DNA of 64,000 nt from Leptodactylus fallax (lineage: Eukaryota > Chordata > Amphibia > Anura > Leptodactylidae): positions 1,550,001 to 1,614,000 of the forward strand of contig CAMRHE010000330.1 of assembly GCA_947044405.1 (NCBI GenBank), written 5' to 3'. A program made the position numbers and the translations under genes. Every line of letters starts with the position of its first letter. Position 1 is the first letter of the stretch. The notes beneath the pieces are model-generated. The model did not search any database, was not told the origin of the DNA, and was given only the letters and a program-made list of their open reading frames with translations. Below are positions 47,262 through 58,462 of the stretch, in pieces.

Positions 47262-48828
47262 GTTACATCAATGGAATAATAAAATGCCGCATGTGGCAAT
47301 ACAGTCATGATTATTTTTCAACACAACATGCTTTTATTCAGCAAAAGTACTTAAATATGCAAAACTATATTAATTTGGCATTACTGTAATAACAGTAATA
47401 ACAGTAAACCCATATAAAATACATACAGAAGTGGAGAACTGGATTTTGTGTGCCCTTTTCTGACTTGTTTGAGTCAAATTTGTCAAAATTATAATTTCAT
47501 TTTTATAATTTTTTTTTTTAATATAAAAATTCTTTAGGTGGAGGGAGGCAAGAATTTTTTGTGCATTTTATGAGCCAAGTTAGAGTTGGTGTGTGCTTGC
47601 TCAAACATGTAGCAACTTTTTAAAATGTTGCAAGTAATACACTAAGCTTAAATTTATGTACCATGTAAGCCTCATGCAACTGCAAGACAGTTTTGAAAAT
47701 AAAATGGCACATTGGGTACTAAAAAAAATTCAACCATATTACATTTCGCACAAGAAAGAGAACCCTAAACCCTAAGGGTATGTTCACACGGCGGAAAATG
47801 AAGAGGAATTTTTGCTGTGGGCTAGCCGCGACGGGATGCCGATGCAGTGCATCAGCATTCCATCACGGCAGCCCGCTCCTGATTAGGCTCGGAGGAATAG
47901 GCCTAATCGAGCCGCGGACAGCGCAGGCAGAATCTGCAGCTCCAGATTCGGGTGCGAATTCCGCCCCCACATTAAAATTGAGGACTTCTTAGGATCGCTG
48001 GAGGTCTGATCAGTCAGACATCGACAATCATACATTTATCACTCATAGGTAATAAAGGCTATTTGTAGGATAATAGCTTTAAGACCACACTGCACAAATT
48101 ACAGATGTAGCGGGGTATACTTTGTCATTGACCTGCTGGTTTGTCCATAAATAATGGATGTTAAATAGTTAATACATTTCATGTAAACAAGATTTAACAT
48201 TAAAGTGACACCGAAAATAGAATTAGTCAGATTAATAAGTCTCGCTGACTTGTCTTAGTTGAACAGCAGTACATCAAAATTAGATCTCTTGCGGAAAGTG
48301 AAAAAACAGCCAACATGATTTACTTTCGGGGGTCTAGTAGTGACACGGTTTTATAATATATCTATTGGTGTCTGGACAAAAACAGGAAATCCACAGACAC
48401 AATTTGCAGAAAATCAAATAATGATTGCCCTGCTCTGCTGTGTATAATGAAACCTATTTACTGGCTTGCTTCCAGTAGGAAGCCTCCTCAGGGAAACAAT
48501 GCACATTTACAGATCTCATTGATTTTGTATAAAATGAAGTCTAGGCTGTTGGGAGAGGTTAGAAGAACTGTAATCTGCTGCAAAATGACCAATGAAATGT
48601 TCACTAATGTAGAGAATGGCTTTGTCGGAAGCACGAGGCCACCTCCAATAAGACATGCCATTTTCATTAGGGACAACAATTTGTATTTTGTAGTCAGGCC
48701 TGGCTCAGCTTTATACTTGTTGTTTCAAATAAGCTCGGCCTTTTAAGATTTATTACTAAAATAAAAAAGGTATTTTTGTAGTATAACTTGTCCTACCATG
48801 GCCCCACCATTAGCAATGGTTCGACATT
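47262..48828. other. non-coding DNA with a MITE fragment
   Basis: 47773-47968 (AAGGGTATGTTCACACGGCG, then GCCGATGCAGTGCATCAGC and GGCCTAATCGAGCCG) looks like the left part of a frog-type MITE; its right end was not found. The rest shows nothing. Confidence 0.5.
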
Positions 48829-49228
48829 AGAGATGGATGAACCTTTGAAGATTTATTTTGTTTTAGGGCTCGGACAACTTGACCCTCTGCTTCATTTTGC
48901 ATAGAACAGGATGTAAAATTGTTATACTCTAGGGTCTCTTCAGACCACAAAGTATAATAGGTGGAGGCTCAGGGAGGGGGGGGTAAAAAAAAATAACAAA
49001 CATTTATACTCACCTTCCCTCACCTTTTCTGGGTCTCCACGTGGTCTCTTGGTCCTCTTATGACCTCTTCCAGCCTCCTGGGTAACATCATGTGATTGAG
49101 TATAATAATTTTCTTTCTAATTCATGGGTGATGAACCTCCAAAGTTTTGTGTTTGGACGGACATAAAAAAAACATTTGGAAAATTTAGGTTGAATCTGGT
49201 TTGATCTGAACTGGTTCGCTGTTCTCTG
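48829..49228. repeat. MITE, AGATGAGCGAA family
   Basis: Starts AGAGATGGATGAACC and ends GGTTCGCTGTTCTCT. The interior AAGTATAATAGGTGGAGGCT is shared with 34002-34448 and 54240-54640. Confidence 0.6.
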
Positions 49229-49323
49229 AAAAATTTGTATGATATTGTAGTTGTTATTACTTGTATATACTATATAGTATGATTTTATTAGAAAAATTTG
49301 TATAAAATTTTCAAGTAAAGCTA

Positions 49324-50922
49324 CAGTGGGGGAAAAAAGTATTTAGTCAGCCACCAATTGTGCAAGTTCTCCCACTTAAAAAGATGAGGCCGGCCTGTAA
49401 TTGTCATCATAGGTAGACCTCAACTATGAGAGACAAAATGAGAAAACAAATCCAGAAAATCACATTGACTGATTTTTAAAGAATTTATTTGCAAATTATG
49501 ACGGAAAATAAGTATTTGGTCAATAACAAAAGTTCATCTGAAGTTATATATCCTTTGTTGGCAATGACAGAGGTCAAACGTTTTCCGTAAGTCTTCACAA
49601 GGTTGGCACACACTGTTGCTGGTATGTTGGTCCATTCCTCCATGCAGATCTCCTCTACAGCAGTGATGTTTTGGGGCTGTCACTGGGCAACACGGACTTT
49701 CAACTCCCTCCAAAGATTTTCTATGGGGTTGAGATCTGGAGACTGGCTAGGCCACTCCAGGACCTTAATATGCTTCTTACGAAGCCGCTCCTTCGTTGCT
49801 CTCGCGGTGTGCTTGGGATCATTGTCATGCTGAAAGACTCAGCCACGTTTCATCTTCAATGCCCTTGCTGATGGAAGGAGGTTTGCACTCAAAATCTCAC
49901 AATACATGGCCCCATTCATTCTTTCATGTACACAGATCAGTCGTCCTGGTCCCTTTACAGAGAAACAGCCCCAAAGCATGACATTGCCACCCCCATGCTT
50001 CACAGTAGGTATGGTGTTCTTTGGATGCAACTCAGCATTCACTCTCCTCCAAACACGCCGACTTGTGTTGCTACCAAATAGTTCTACTTTGGTTTCATCT
50101 GACCATATGACGTTCTCCCAATACTCTTCTGGAACATCCAAATGCTCTCTAGCAAACTTCAGACGGGCCCGGATATGTACTGGCTTAAGCAGGGGGACAC
50201 GTCTGGCACTGCAGGATCTGAGTCCTTGGCGGCGTAGTGTGTTACTGACGGTAGCCTTTGTTACGTTAGTCCCAGCTTTCTGCAGGTCATTCACTAGGTA
50301 CCCCCGTATGGTTCTGGGATTTTTTTCTCACCGTTCTTGTGATCATTTTGACCCCACGGGGTGAGATCTTGCGTGGAGCCCCTGATCGAGGAAGATTATC
50401 AGTGGTCTTGTATGTCTTCCATTTTCTAATTATTGCTCCCACAGTTGATTTCTTCACACCAAGCTGCTTGCCTATTGCAGATTCAGTCTTCCCAGCCTGG
50501 TGCAGGTCTACAATTTTGTTTCTGGTGTCCTTCCACAGCTCTTTGGTCTTCACCATAGTGGAGTTTGGAGTGTGACTGTTTGAGGTTGTGAACAGGTGTC
50601 TTTTATACTGATAACAATGTCAAACAGGAGGCATTACTACAGGTAATGAGTGGAGGACAGAGGAGCCTCTTAAAGAAGAAGTTACAGGTCTGTGAGAGCC
50701 ATAAATCTTGCTTGTTTGTAGGTGACCAAATACTTATTTTCCACCATAATTTGCAAATAAATTCTTAAAAAATCAGACAATGTGATTTTCTGGAATTGTT
50801 TTCTCATTTTGTCTCTCATAGTTGAAGTCTACCTATGATGACAATTACAGGCCGGCCTCATCTTTTTAAGTGGGAGAACTTGCACAATTGGTGGCTGACT
50901 AAATACTTTTTTTTCCCCACTG
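49324..50922 (-). mobile_element. full-length Tc1-like transposon, copy 2
   Basis: Same family as 10043-11631, in opposite orientation. Ends CAGTGGGGGAAAAAAGTATT and the inverse, TA at 49322-49323 and 50923-50924, 1599 bp, inverted repeats of about 200 bp. The transposase has three visible lesions. Confidence 0.95.
49485..50556 (-). pseudogene. Tc1 transposase (DD34E), frameshift and two stops
   Basis: It starts at [14 protein letters not shown] (ATG, complement of 50554-50556) with the helix-turn-helix [20 protein letters not shown]. One extra A in a run near 50320 shifts the frame after TRTV. The next frame has the block [20 protein letters not shown] that copy 1 lost in part, then [12 protein letters not shown] and [16 protein letters not shown] (complement of 49839-49841) replaces Trp in RGWVFQHD, and another TGA (complement of 49680-49682) stands where Arg or Gln is expected in the VAQ.QPQN stretch. 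The lesions differ from those of copy 1. Confidence 0.92.
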
Positions 50923-50924
50923 TA

Positions 50925-53554
50925 TGTCTATGGACATATTTTTTAAGAATATATTAGATAACTTTATAGCAACTCACTTATGTAATGTCACTGCAGAATC
51001 CTAGAATTTACCTTTCTGGTAGGGGTATTACTAAGCACTGCTCCCATTACAGTGAACCTAAACTTTTAAACAACTGTTGATTTTCTGGCAGCAATTCAGT
51101 TATTAATAATTTTTTAATATACTTTATTAACAGATTGTGGTTGTTTACTGTGAAATCCTGTGATTAAATCAACTTCCAATGTATTCCCCTGTTTTTGGAA
51201 GCAGAAACCCTCATTGCACACATAGAACATGAGGCTGCAAAGGGGGATCATTTCAAACACTTATTTCTAAGGCACTATAAAACATAGAACTGTGGTTCTG
51301 GTGCCATATGAAATATGAGTTCTACATTTATTATTATCTGAAATGTTCCCATTTGAAAGTATATTCAGGAATGGGAGCAGCTGCATATAAATATGCTGAT
51401 CCCAACTGTGTTTTCAACTGATGATTTCTCTAAAAATAATAAAGGTTGAACTGCGACCTTGCTGACATATGTCACCAGAACCATAGTTCTATGTTTTATA
51501 ATGCCTGAAAAATAAGTATTTGAAGGGACTTCCCTCTCCAGCCTCAGCTTAATAGTATTATACCCATACTCCATGTACTTGCAGTCAGAATCAGCGAGGA
51601 TTTCTGCTGCCAATAACAAAGGAAAAAATACATAGGGTACAGAAGTGGATTTCAGTAGTGGAATTTATGCAACTGTGTCAAAATATGTTAATGAAGTTTT
51701 TAAGAAAAAGTATTATGACACAAATACTGGCAGAAAATCTACTTGTTTGAAAGTTTAGGTACACTTTAGGTCATACATCAGAACAACTCCTTCTGCTCAG
51801 GGAAAGTCAACTCCTACACAGCATGTTATCCAGCAGAGTACGCCTAAAACACTCTTCCTGATCACAGAGAGGATGGAACATGCCTTTAGCTATATAGTAA
51901 TAGCTGCTCTCTGGCGCTCCCATTCACTTCAATAGGAGCTTCGGAGATAGCCGAGTGCTGTACTTCAGCTATCTTTTGCACTCCTATTGAAGTGAATGGG
52001 AGCACCTACTGTCACCAGAACCACCCAGTCCCACCCACATTCAGCCTGGCTCCAGTCTGGTTCAATGTGGAGAGAAAGAAAGGTCCTTTTCACTTTACTT
52101 TGTGGGACAACCCCTTTAAAGTTATCCCACTTACTGCCCACTTAACCTCCATGGATTCTGACATTAATTTCTTTCACTGCCTTAGACCATCAGGGATTCT
52201 GACCTTTGTGCAGAGGACTCATCCCAGTCTACTAGAAGGCAGTGGTGCAACAGGTTTCAATAACCAGCCAGCCACCTGAGAGCAGGAGGGACAGATCAGA
52301 GCAGGATTCCTTGGGATCATCAGAGAAGTATACAGTTTGCTTGCAGGCGACAGAAAGGAAGGACATGTTGTCTGTCTGGGCAGTCAGGTCAGAGGCAGAG
52401 CAAGTGTGAATCTCAGCGATGTCCGCCATATTTCCCTGACTGAAGACTATCTCACGGCATCATAGTTATCTATGATGTTGTGAGACACTGCATCACCCTG
52501 GGACTAAAGTCTCATCAAGAAAGTGTGAATAGAGAATGGGGTAGTAGTCCCATGGTAAAACAGGGACTCGCAGTATCATAGATGGCTAGATCCCTGGATA
52601 GTGTTCAGTTAGGGAAGTACCGCAGACACAGACATGGTCCGTATCTCATGGACTAAATATGTCCATAGGAAACTGGCCAAATCCTTTAATGCTAAGCACA
52701 GTGCTGTGGATGATGAACGTCATTTGTATGTATATATGTACTGTATACATGTGTAGTATGTGCATGTGTATGTATAGTATATTTTCTGAAGTGATATTCT
52801 GCTTAGTGTTATGTCTTATATTTATTCATTTAACCTCACTGTTTCACATGACAATTGCTAGCTAACTTGTTCTGCTCTTAATGCTCCCCAGTAACCATTG
52901 ATTCTGTTCTTGAATTCTTGTCTTATTCTATTGTATCAGCAGTAGAAGTCAGATTATGAGAGCTGAGACTGGGGTAGACAGACACATTTTTGAAGTGAGT
53001 CCCATTACTCATTTATTATACTCCTCTAAGCCACTTGTACATGATTGCTTCTGAAACTATCTTTATGTGACTGCCTGTAGATAAATTGATATCTCAAACT
53101 CCATTGAATGCACTTAAAATTATACATTTTAAAGAAATACAATATATAAAATAATTAATGGAATTCAGCTGAGTGAATAAGTGGTAACATTAAAGAAGCA
53201 CTCCAGCAAAAACACTTTTTCCATCACTGCACCCATCTGTCTGTCACTCTTCAGGCTTTTTTCATGTATAATGCACTTATACCCCTACAATCCAATTTTT
53301 GCTCAGCTACTGATCAGATAACATTTTGGCTTGTATATTTCTCAGCCATCAATCCCATGATGCATTAGGACAGCATCACATGAGCAGCTAGAGACTGTAC
53401 TATAGATACCTGCTGGGGGCAGTTCATTATCATTTTTACTCTATTCTACTAAATAATCTGAGACTATGCATTTAATACACCAGCCTTGATAATCCTGGTG
53501 CTGCCAGAAGCTGCACCTCATCTATGACGAATCATACACCTTGTCATAAATAAA
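50925..53554. other. non-coding DNA, no gene seen
   Basis: 51917-52008 holds an inverted pair GCTCCCATTCACTTCAATAG ... CTATTGAAGTGAATGGGAGC, typical of a small MITE. 52725-52780 is TGTA-rich. Nothing else is supported. Confidence 0.5.
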
Positions 53555-54198
53555 CCTATCTATAAAACATAGTTTAGAGCACTGTCAGGGCTCCTAGGAA
53601 CCTATCTATAAAACATAGTGTAGAACACTGTCAGGGCTCCTAGGAACCTATCTATAAAACATAGTGTAGGACACTGTCAGGGCTCCTAGGAACCTATCTA
53701 TAAAACATAGTGTAGAACACTGTCAGGGCTCCTAGGAATATATCTATAAAACATAGTGTAGAACACTGTCAGGGCTCCTAGGAAGCTCTCTATAAAACAT
53801 AGTGTAGAATACGCTTTGGGCTCCTAGGAAACTATCTATAAAACATAGTGTAGGACACTGTCAGGACTCCTAGGAACCTATCTATAAAACATAGTGTAGA
53901 ACACTGTTAGGGCTCCTAGGAACCTATCTAGAAAACATAGTGTAGAACATTGTCAGGGCTCCTAGGAACCTATCTATAAAACATAGTGTAGAACACTGTT
54001 AGGGCTCCTAGGAACATATCTATAAAACATAGTGTAGAACACTGTCAGGGCTCCTAGGAACCTATCTATAAAACATAGTGTAGAACACTGTCAGGACTCC
54101 TAGGAACCTATCTATAAAACATAGTGTAGAATACGCTTTGGGCTCCTAGGAACCTATCTATAAAACATAGCGTAGAGTAATCATAGTTCTCCTAGGAA
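53555..54198. repeat. 46-bp minisatellite, exactly 14 units
   Basis: The unit begins CCTATCTATAAAACATAGTG and ends CAGGGCTCCTAGGAA. Starts fall at 53555 + 46n through 54199 with no net indel. Variant units with ACGCTTTGGG at 53811 and 54133 are seven units apart. Part of the unit is itself palindromic (CTATCTATAAAACATAG, CTCCTAGG). Confidence 0.97.
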
Positions 54199-54239
54199 CC
54201 TACCTATCCAATTCCTAGCTCTCTAAGGCAAACACAGAA

Positions 54240-54640
54240 GAAGTTATGTCAAAGTGAAAAGTGACATTATTATACTAGAGTATTCTAGATGGAGGCCCAG
54301 GGGGAGGTGAAAAAAAACCAAAAAAAAACCCATTCATACTCATCTTCCGTTACCTCTTTGGGCCTCGTCGTGTTATTCTCCTGGTGATGTCCGGTGCTCT
54401 TCTATGATGTCATCGGTCCATGTCACTGCTGAGGCCCAATCACAGGCCTCAGTGCTGAGCCCAGGCTGATGACATCACAGAAGAGCACCGCACATCACCA
54501 GGAAAGCGCTGGATGCCGCGAGGAGGCCCAAGAGAGGTAACGGTAGATGAGTATAAATGTTTTTTTAAATTTTTTTCACCTCACCTGGGCCTCCATCTAT
54601 TATACTCTGGGGTCTGAAGTATAATGTGACAGCTATTTTA
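54240..54640. repeat. large palindromic MITE, AGATGAGCGAA-related
   Basis: TCTAGATGGAGGCCCAGG on the left is mirrored by CCTGGGCCTCCATCTA on the right; TGGTGATGTCCGGTGCTCTT by AAGAGCACCGCACATCACCA; ATGATGTCATC by GATGACATCA. The arms are about 180 bp. Confidence 0.75.
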
Positions 54641-55435
54641 GTTCATCTGAGATGAATCTCCATTTTCTGCAGTATGTGGCCAGCCCTGTTATGATGGTTG
54701 AGGGAAAATGGTCTGCTGATTACTGTGGGCTTCACATATATAGACACAAGACAGCCTGTCTGGTCTAATAGTATGGGTGTAACTAATAGGCTGTAAACCA
54801 GCATAGTGCACCTCAGATTATCATGCAGGGGTCCAGTTGTGACTCCTGGTGGAAGGAGAAATGGGGAAATATAGTATTGTTACTAGTAGACAAAGTTTGG
54901 AAGACCTGCTATAACTGCTGAGAAAAGACTGAAGTGACTACTGGGGAAATAGGACACTGCTGATACTTTGAGAGGAGAAGGAAAACTGCAATAATAACTG
55001 TAGGCTGGGAATACTGTTGGGGAGCACAGTAGTAACTGTTTTTCATGGTATTGTGAGTACTTTAATTAGTAAATGAAGGATATAGACACTGCTGTGACTA
55101 CTGGAAGACAGTGTTCAAGATTCATACTTTTCCAATTGTACCACATATTTCTCCATTACATTAATGGTCAATGCACCCTTCTATCTTCCCTTGCTTTTCA
55201 ATCAATGAACTCACCTTTTAAATTATAGGCTGGGTCCATACTATGAGTCCTCACCTACATGCATATTAATTTTTTTTTCTTTTTTAACTAATCTGTAATA
55301 ATTATTTAAATAAACAGTTATCAAATTAGTATAAAACAGAATTCAAAATGTACTAATTAAAAAAAATGAGGGTATTATTTTTATTGGACCATTAGACTGG
55401 GGAAAAGACGGTTGTTAGAAGAAATATTAACTGAC
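54641..55435. other. non-coding DNA, nothing recognised
   Basis: Mixed-composition sequence with weak CTGCTGTGACTACTGG-like units at 54900-55110 (possible old tandem repeat). No gene. Confidence 0.45.
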
Positions 55436-56059
55436 TTCCTGAAAAAATTTTAGGCATTTGTAGAAAAATGTTGTAGAAGAATGCTTTCAAAAATAGAAAG
55501 GTTAATAGTTTATATTTGTCAATTAATAAAATAAAGCGAATGGTACTTGAACCCTACATTTTGTAAAGTGCTGCAGAATATGTTGGTGCTATATAAATAA
55601 AATGTATTTTTATTATTATTATTATTATTATTAATGGACAAAAGGGAAATCTAAATCCCATCTATACTTTGCCTTTGGAGGAGGAGTCCTGGAAGTGATG
55701 ATATGACCCCCACATGGGGAGTCCTCATCTCAATATCATCCAGTCTGTCTGGGATTACATGAAGAGAGAGGATTGGAGCAAGCCTACATCCACAGAAGAT
55801 CTGTGCTTAGTTCTCCAAGATGGCAGGAACAACCTCCCTGCCAAGGTCCTTCAAAAACTGTAACTGCACCTAGAAGAATTGATGGGAGGCAAAGGTCATA
55901 CCAAATATTGATGGGATTTAGATGTATCTTTTGTCCTTTCACTTCATTTTGTTAATTGACAAAAATAAAGTATTAACTCTTTTTGAAACACTATTTTTGA
56001 AAGCATTCTTACTTTTGCAGCCTTTTCCACATATGCCTAAAATTGTTGAACAGCACAGT
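55436..56059 (+). mobile_element. Tc1 remnant, 5' end joined to 3' end
   Basis: 55441-55540 (AAAAATTTTAGGCATTTGTA, GAATGCTTTCAAAAATAGAA, GTTAATAGTTTATATTTGTC) is mirrored at about 55950-56050 (TTGACAAAAATAAAGTATTA, TTTTTGAAAGCATTCTTACT, ATATGCCTAAAATTGTTGAA). Between them lies a decayed C-terminal transposase stretch (CCAGTCTGTCTGGGATTACA, CCTACATCCACAGAAGATCT). The terminal CAG...CTG bases are worn. Most of the element is deleted and a SINE tail occupies 55552-55632. Confidence 0.72.
55552..55632 (+). mobile_element. SINE 3' fragment with ATT tail
   Basis: TTTTGTAAAGTGCTGCAGAA followed by TATGTTGGTGCTATATAAAT matches the tail of the SINE at 19802-20052; it ends in a (TTA)n tract. Confidence 0.72.
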
Positions 56060-57436
56060 ACATCAGTCATGAACTACTGATAGATCCAAATTTTACAAAA
56101 GTGAAACTACTATCTACATTGATTCGCTCATCCCTAGTGGCTACCTGCAAAGCTGTTGAAATCAATGAACATCCTATCCTTAGTTCTAGAGAGCCAGCAA
56201 CCCACCTAATACTTTATTTTAAAGAAGTTGTGTCATCAAGAAAACTCCAAGGGGCATATGGACCTTATAGAGGTGTATCCCCTGCCCAGGACACTGCTCT
56301 ATGTTCCATAACAGAGGGCAGCTTTGTAACATTTGAAAGGGTTCCTTAGATTGTCTAGATGGCCGCAACTTCCTGTGGCCAAATGGTCTACTTGCCAGGG
56401 ATGCTCGGATGCAGTCCTATAACAATTTGCTGATCCTCTCACTAGCAACTATATGAAGGGCATTTTCTCTTATGAAATAACATTTTTGGTCAGTATATAA
56501 TTGCTTACAAATTAATAATTTTCTTAACTATCTCTACTTTAATGTCCTAGTCAATTGATCCCCTTTTAAAAATCTTTTTGAAGACAGTTTTTCTTGTCCA
56601 AAAACATTGGGCAAAAGGCTAGAAAATTCATTCTAAGGATACTTTTTGTGATACTTTTGTATCTTCAAAAGTCTTGTTTTTATCAGAATCCTATTCAATG
56701 TTCTTAATTGCTTTCCCTTGTATCTGTCTTTTGGCTAACTGCACCTTACACTCTGTAGGTGCTCCTTTGAGACTTGTGGGTCACGGCCTCATCAGTTCCC
56801 TGCTGAGACCTTTATCAGTTGCAGGCAGCGAGTTCCCTGATTGGATTAAAGATTGATTATATACTAATCACAGCATCGAGGCAGGCAGACAGGCCGCTTG
56901 TGGTCAATGGGATCCTGCAATCAGTGCTGGAATAATGAGATGCATGCTGCTTGCCTTATAGGGAGAAGAGCCTGAACACAGAAAATGTGCATTCCTTCTA
57001 CAGATAGTATGTTGTACGAGAAATTTGCTTGATGTTAAAAAATAAAATAAAATAAATTCCATTGTATTCAATTGCAATCTCTCAACAACCAATAATTTTT
57101 GCTTTTTATTAAACTAGTGCAAAACATTTCAAACATGTCATTTTCCAAACCTGGAATAAACACTTTGAAGCCTAAATTATAGTTATACTTAGAAATAAAC
57201 ATAAATTACAGACATGGGAAACCTGAAATTTTTTAACTGCGGTACTTTTGAAGCCTATGAGGTCAGGCAGAACACTTCACAAATGGAAGAGGAGAGCATG
57301 AAATATATGTTCTTTAAGGTTATAGATAAAAGAAATGCTGGAATCAATGGTTAGGTAAATTCTGGTCAATTGCTGTAGAGAAAAGTAATTAGAGTCTAAG
57401 CATACAAAAAAGTTTTAAGCGTACAAAAAGTTTTTT
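56060..57436. other. non-coding DNA
   Basis: GATTCGCTCATCCCTAG at about 56120-56136 is an isolated end of the AGATGAGCGAA MITE family. No gene seen in the rest. Confidence 0.5.
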
Positions 57437-58059
57437 TTCTCCATTGTAGATTTATATTGAAAATATGAAAACTATGAAGGAAAATATATTTAATTAAGTA
57501 GTAAACAAAAAAGTGGTAAACCAGAATATGTTTTATATCTTTGATCCTTCAAAGTAGCTCCCTTTTTCTTTGATGACAACTTTGCACACTCTTGGCATTC
57601 TCTCAGTCAGCTTCATGAGGTAGTCACTTGGAATGGTTTTCTACCTGTCTTGAAGGCATTCGCAGAGGTGGCGCTTATTGACTGATGTTCCTTCACTCTG
57701 CAATCCTATTCTTCTCAAATCATCTCAGTTGGATTTAGGCTGGTTGATTGTTCAGGCCATGTCATCTGATGCAGCACTCCATTATTCTCTTATTTGGTGA
57801 AATAGCCCTTACATAACCTATAGGTGTGTTTAGGATCATTGTCCTGTTAAAAAACAAATGATGGTTCCTCTATGAGCAAATTAGATGGGATGATATGTCG
57901 CTGCAGAATGCTGGGGTGGCTATGCTGGTTAAGGGTACCTTGAACTTTAAATAAATCACCAACAGCGTCACCAGCACAGCACCCCCACACCATAACATTT
58001 CCTCCACAATGCATCATGGTAGTAACCACACATGTAGAAACCATCCTCTTACCATTTTT
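57437..58059 (-). pseudogene. old DD38E transposon, left part
   Basis: 57437-57560 is a worn version of the inverted end of the element at 11724-14158 (ATTGTAGATTTATATTGAA, AACAAAAAAGTGGTAAACC, TCCTTCAAAGTAGC). 57560-58044 is decayed transposase read on the minus strand, with recognisable pieces such as MVWGCCAGDAVGDLFKVQG and the complement of GATCATTGTCCTGTT (second Asp region). It is interrupted at 58059 by the L1; the rest resumes at 63854. It is much more diverged than the DD38E pair at 11.7-14.2 kb. Confidence 0.85.
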
Positions 58060-58462
58060 AGTTTCAATATTTTTTATTCAATTTTTCAAAATACAAGAAC
58101 AAAGAACAAAATGAGTAGATATTGCGATGTACAGTTAATATACATTGTAATACAGCTTCAAGATATATTCTTAGAACCGCATATCTTTAAAACCAAATAT
58201 AAAGATTACTTTTAAAATAAACATTAGTAATAACATATAGGCACATATATTAGGCTGTGGATATCTATCTCTAGGTTTATTCTCCGTAAACAGTTTTCTC
58301 TTCTACATGAGATGTTTAATTGTGCAGAGGACGTTTGACTCGTACCCGCAACATTGACTATTCCTCCCCAATTCCCCTTTCAACGGGGTTGGCGATCTTC
58401 ATGTCCCTCTCTATTTCTGTCCCAACTTCCTCTATTGGGTTTCAAATACCATTCAATTCTTT

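Noticed and set aside
47780..47992. 70-codon Ala/Gly-rich frame
   Set aside because: It lies in a GC-rich MITE fragment; no start context or known domain.
53555..54198. CRISPR-like array
   Set aside because: The 46-bp units are contiguous with no unique spacers; it is a plain minisatellite in a vertebrate-type sequence.
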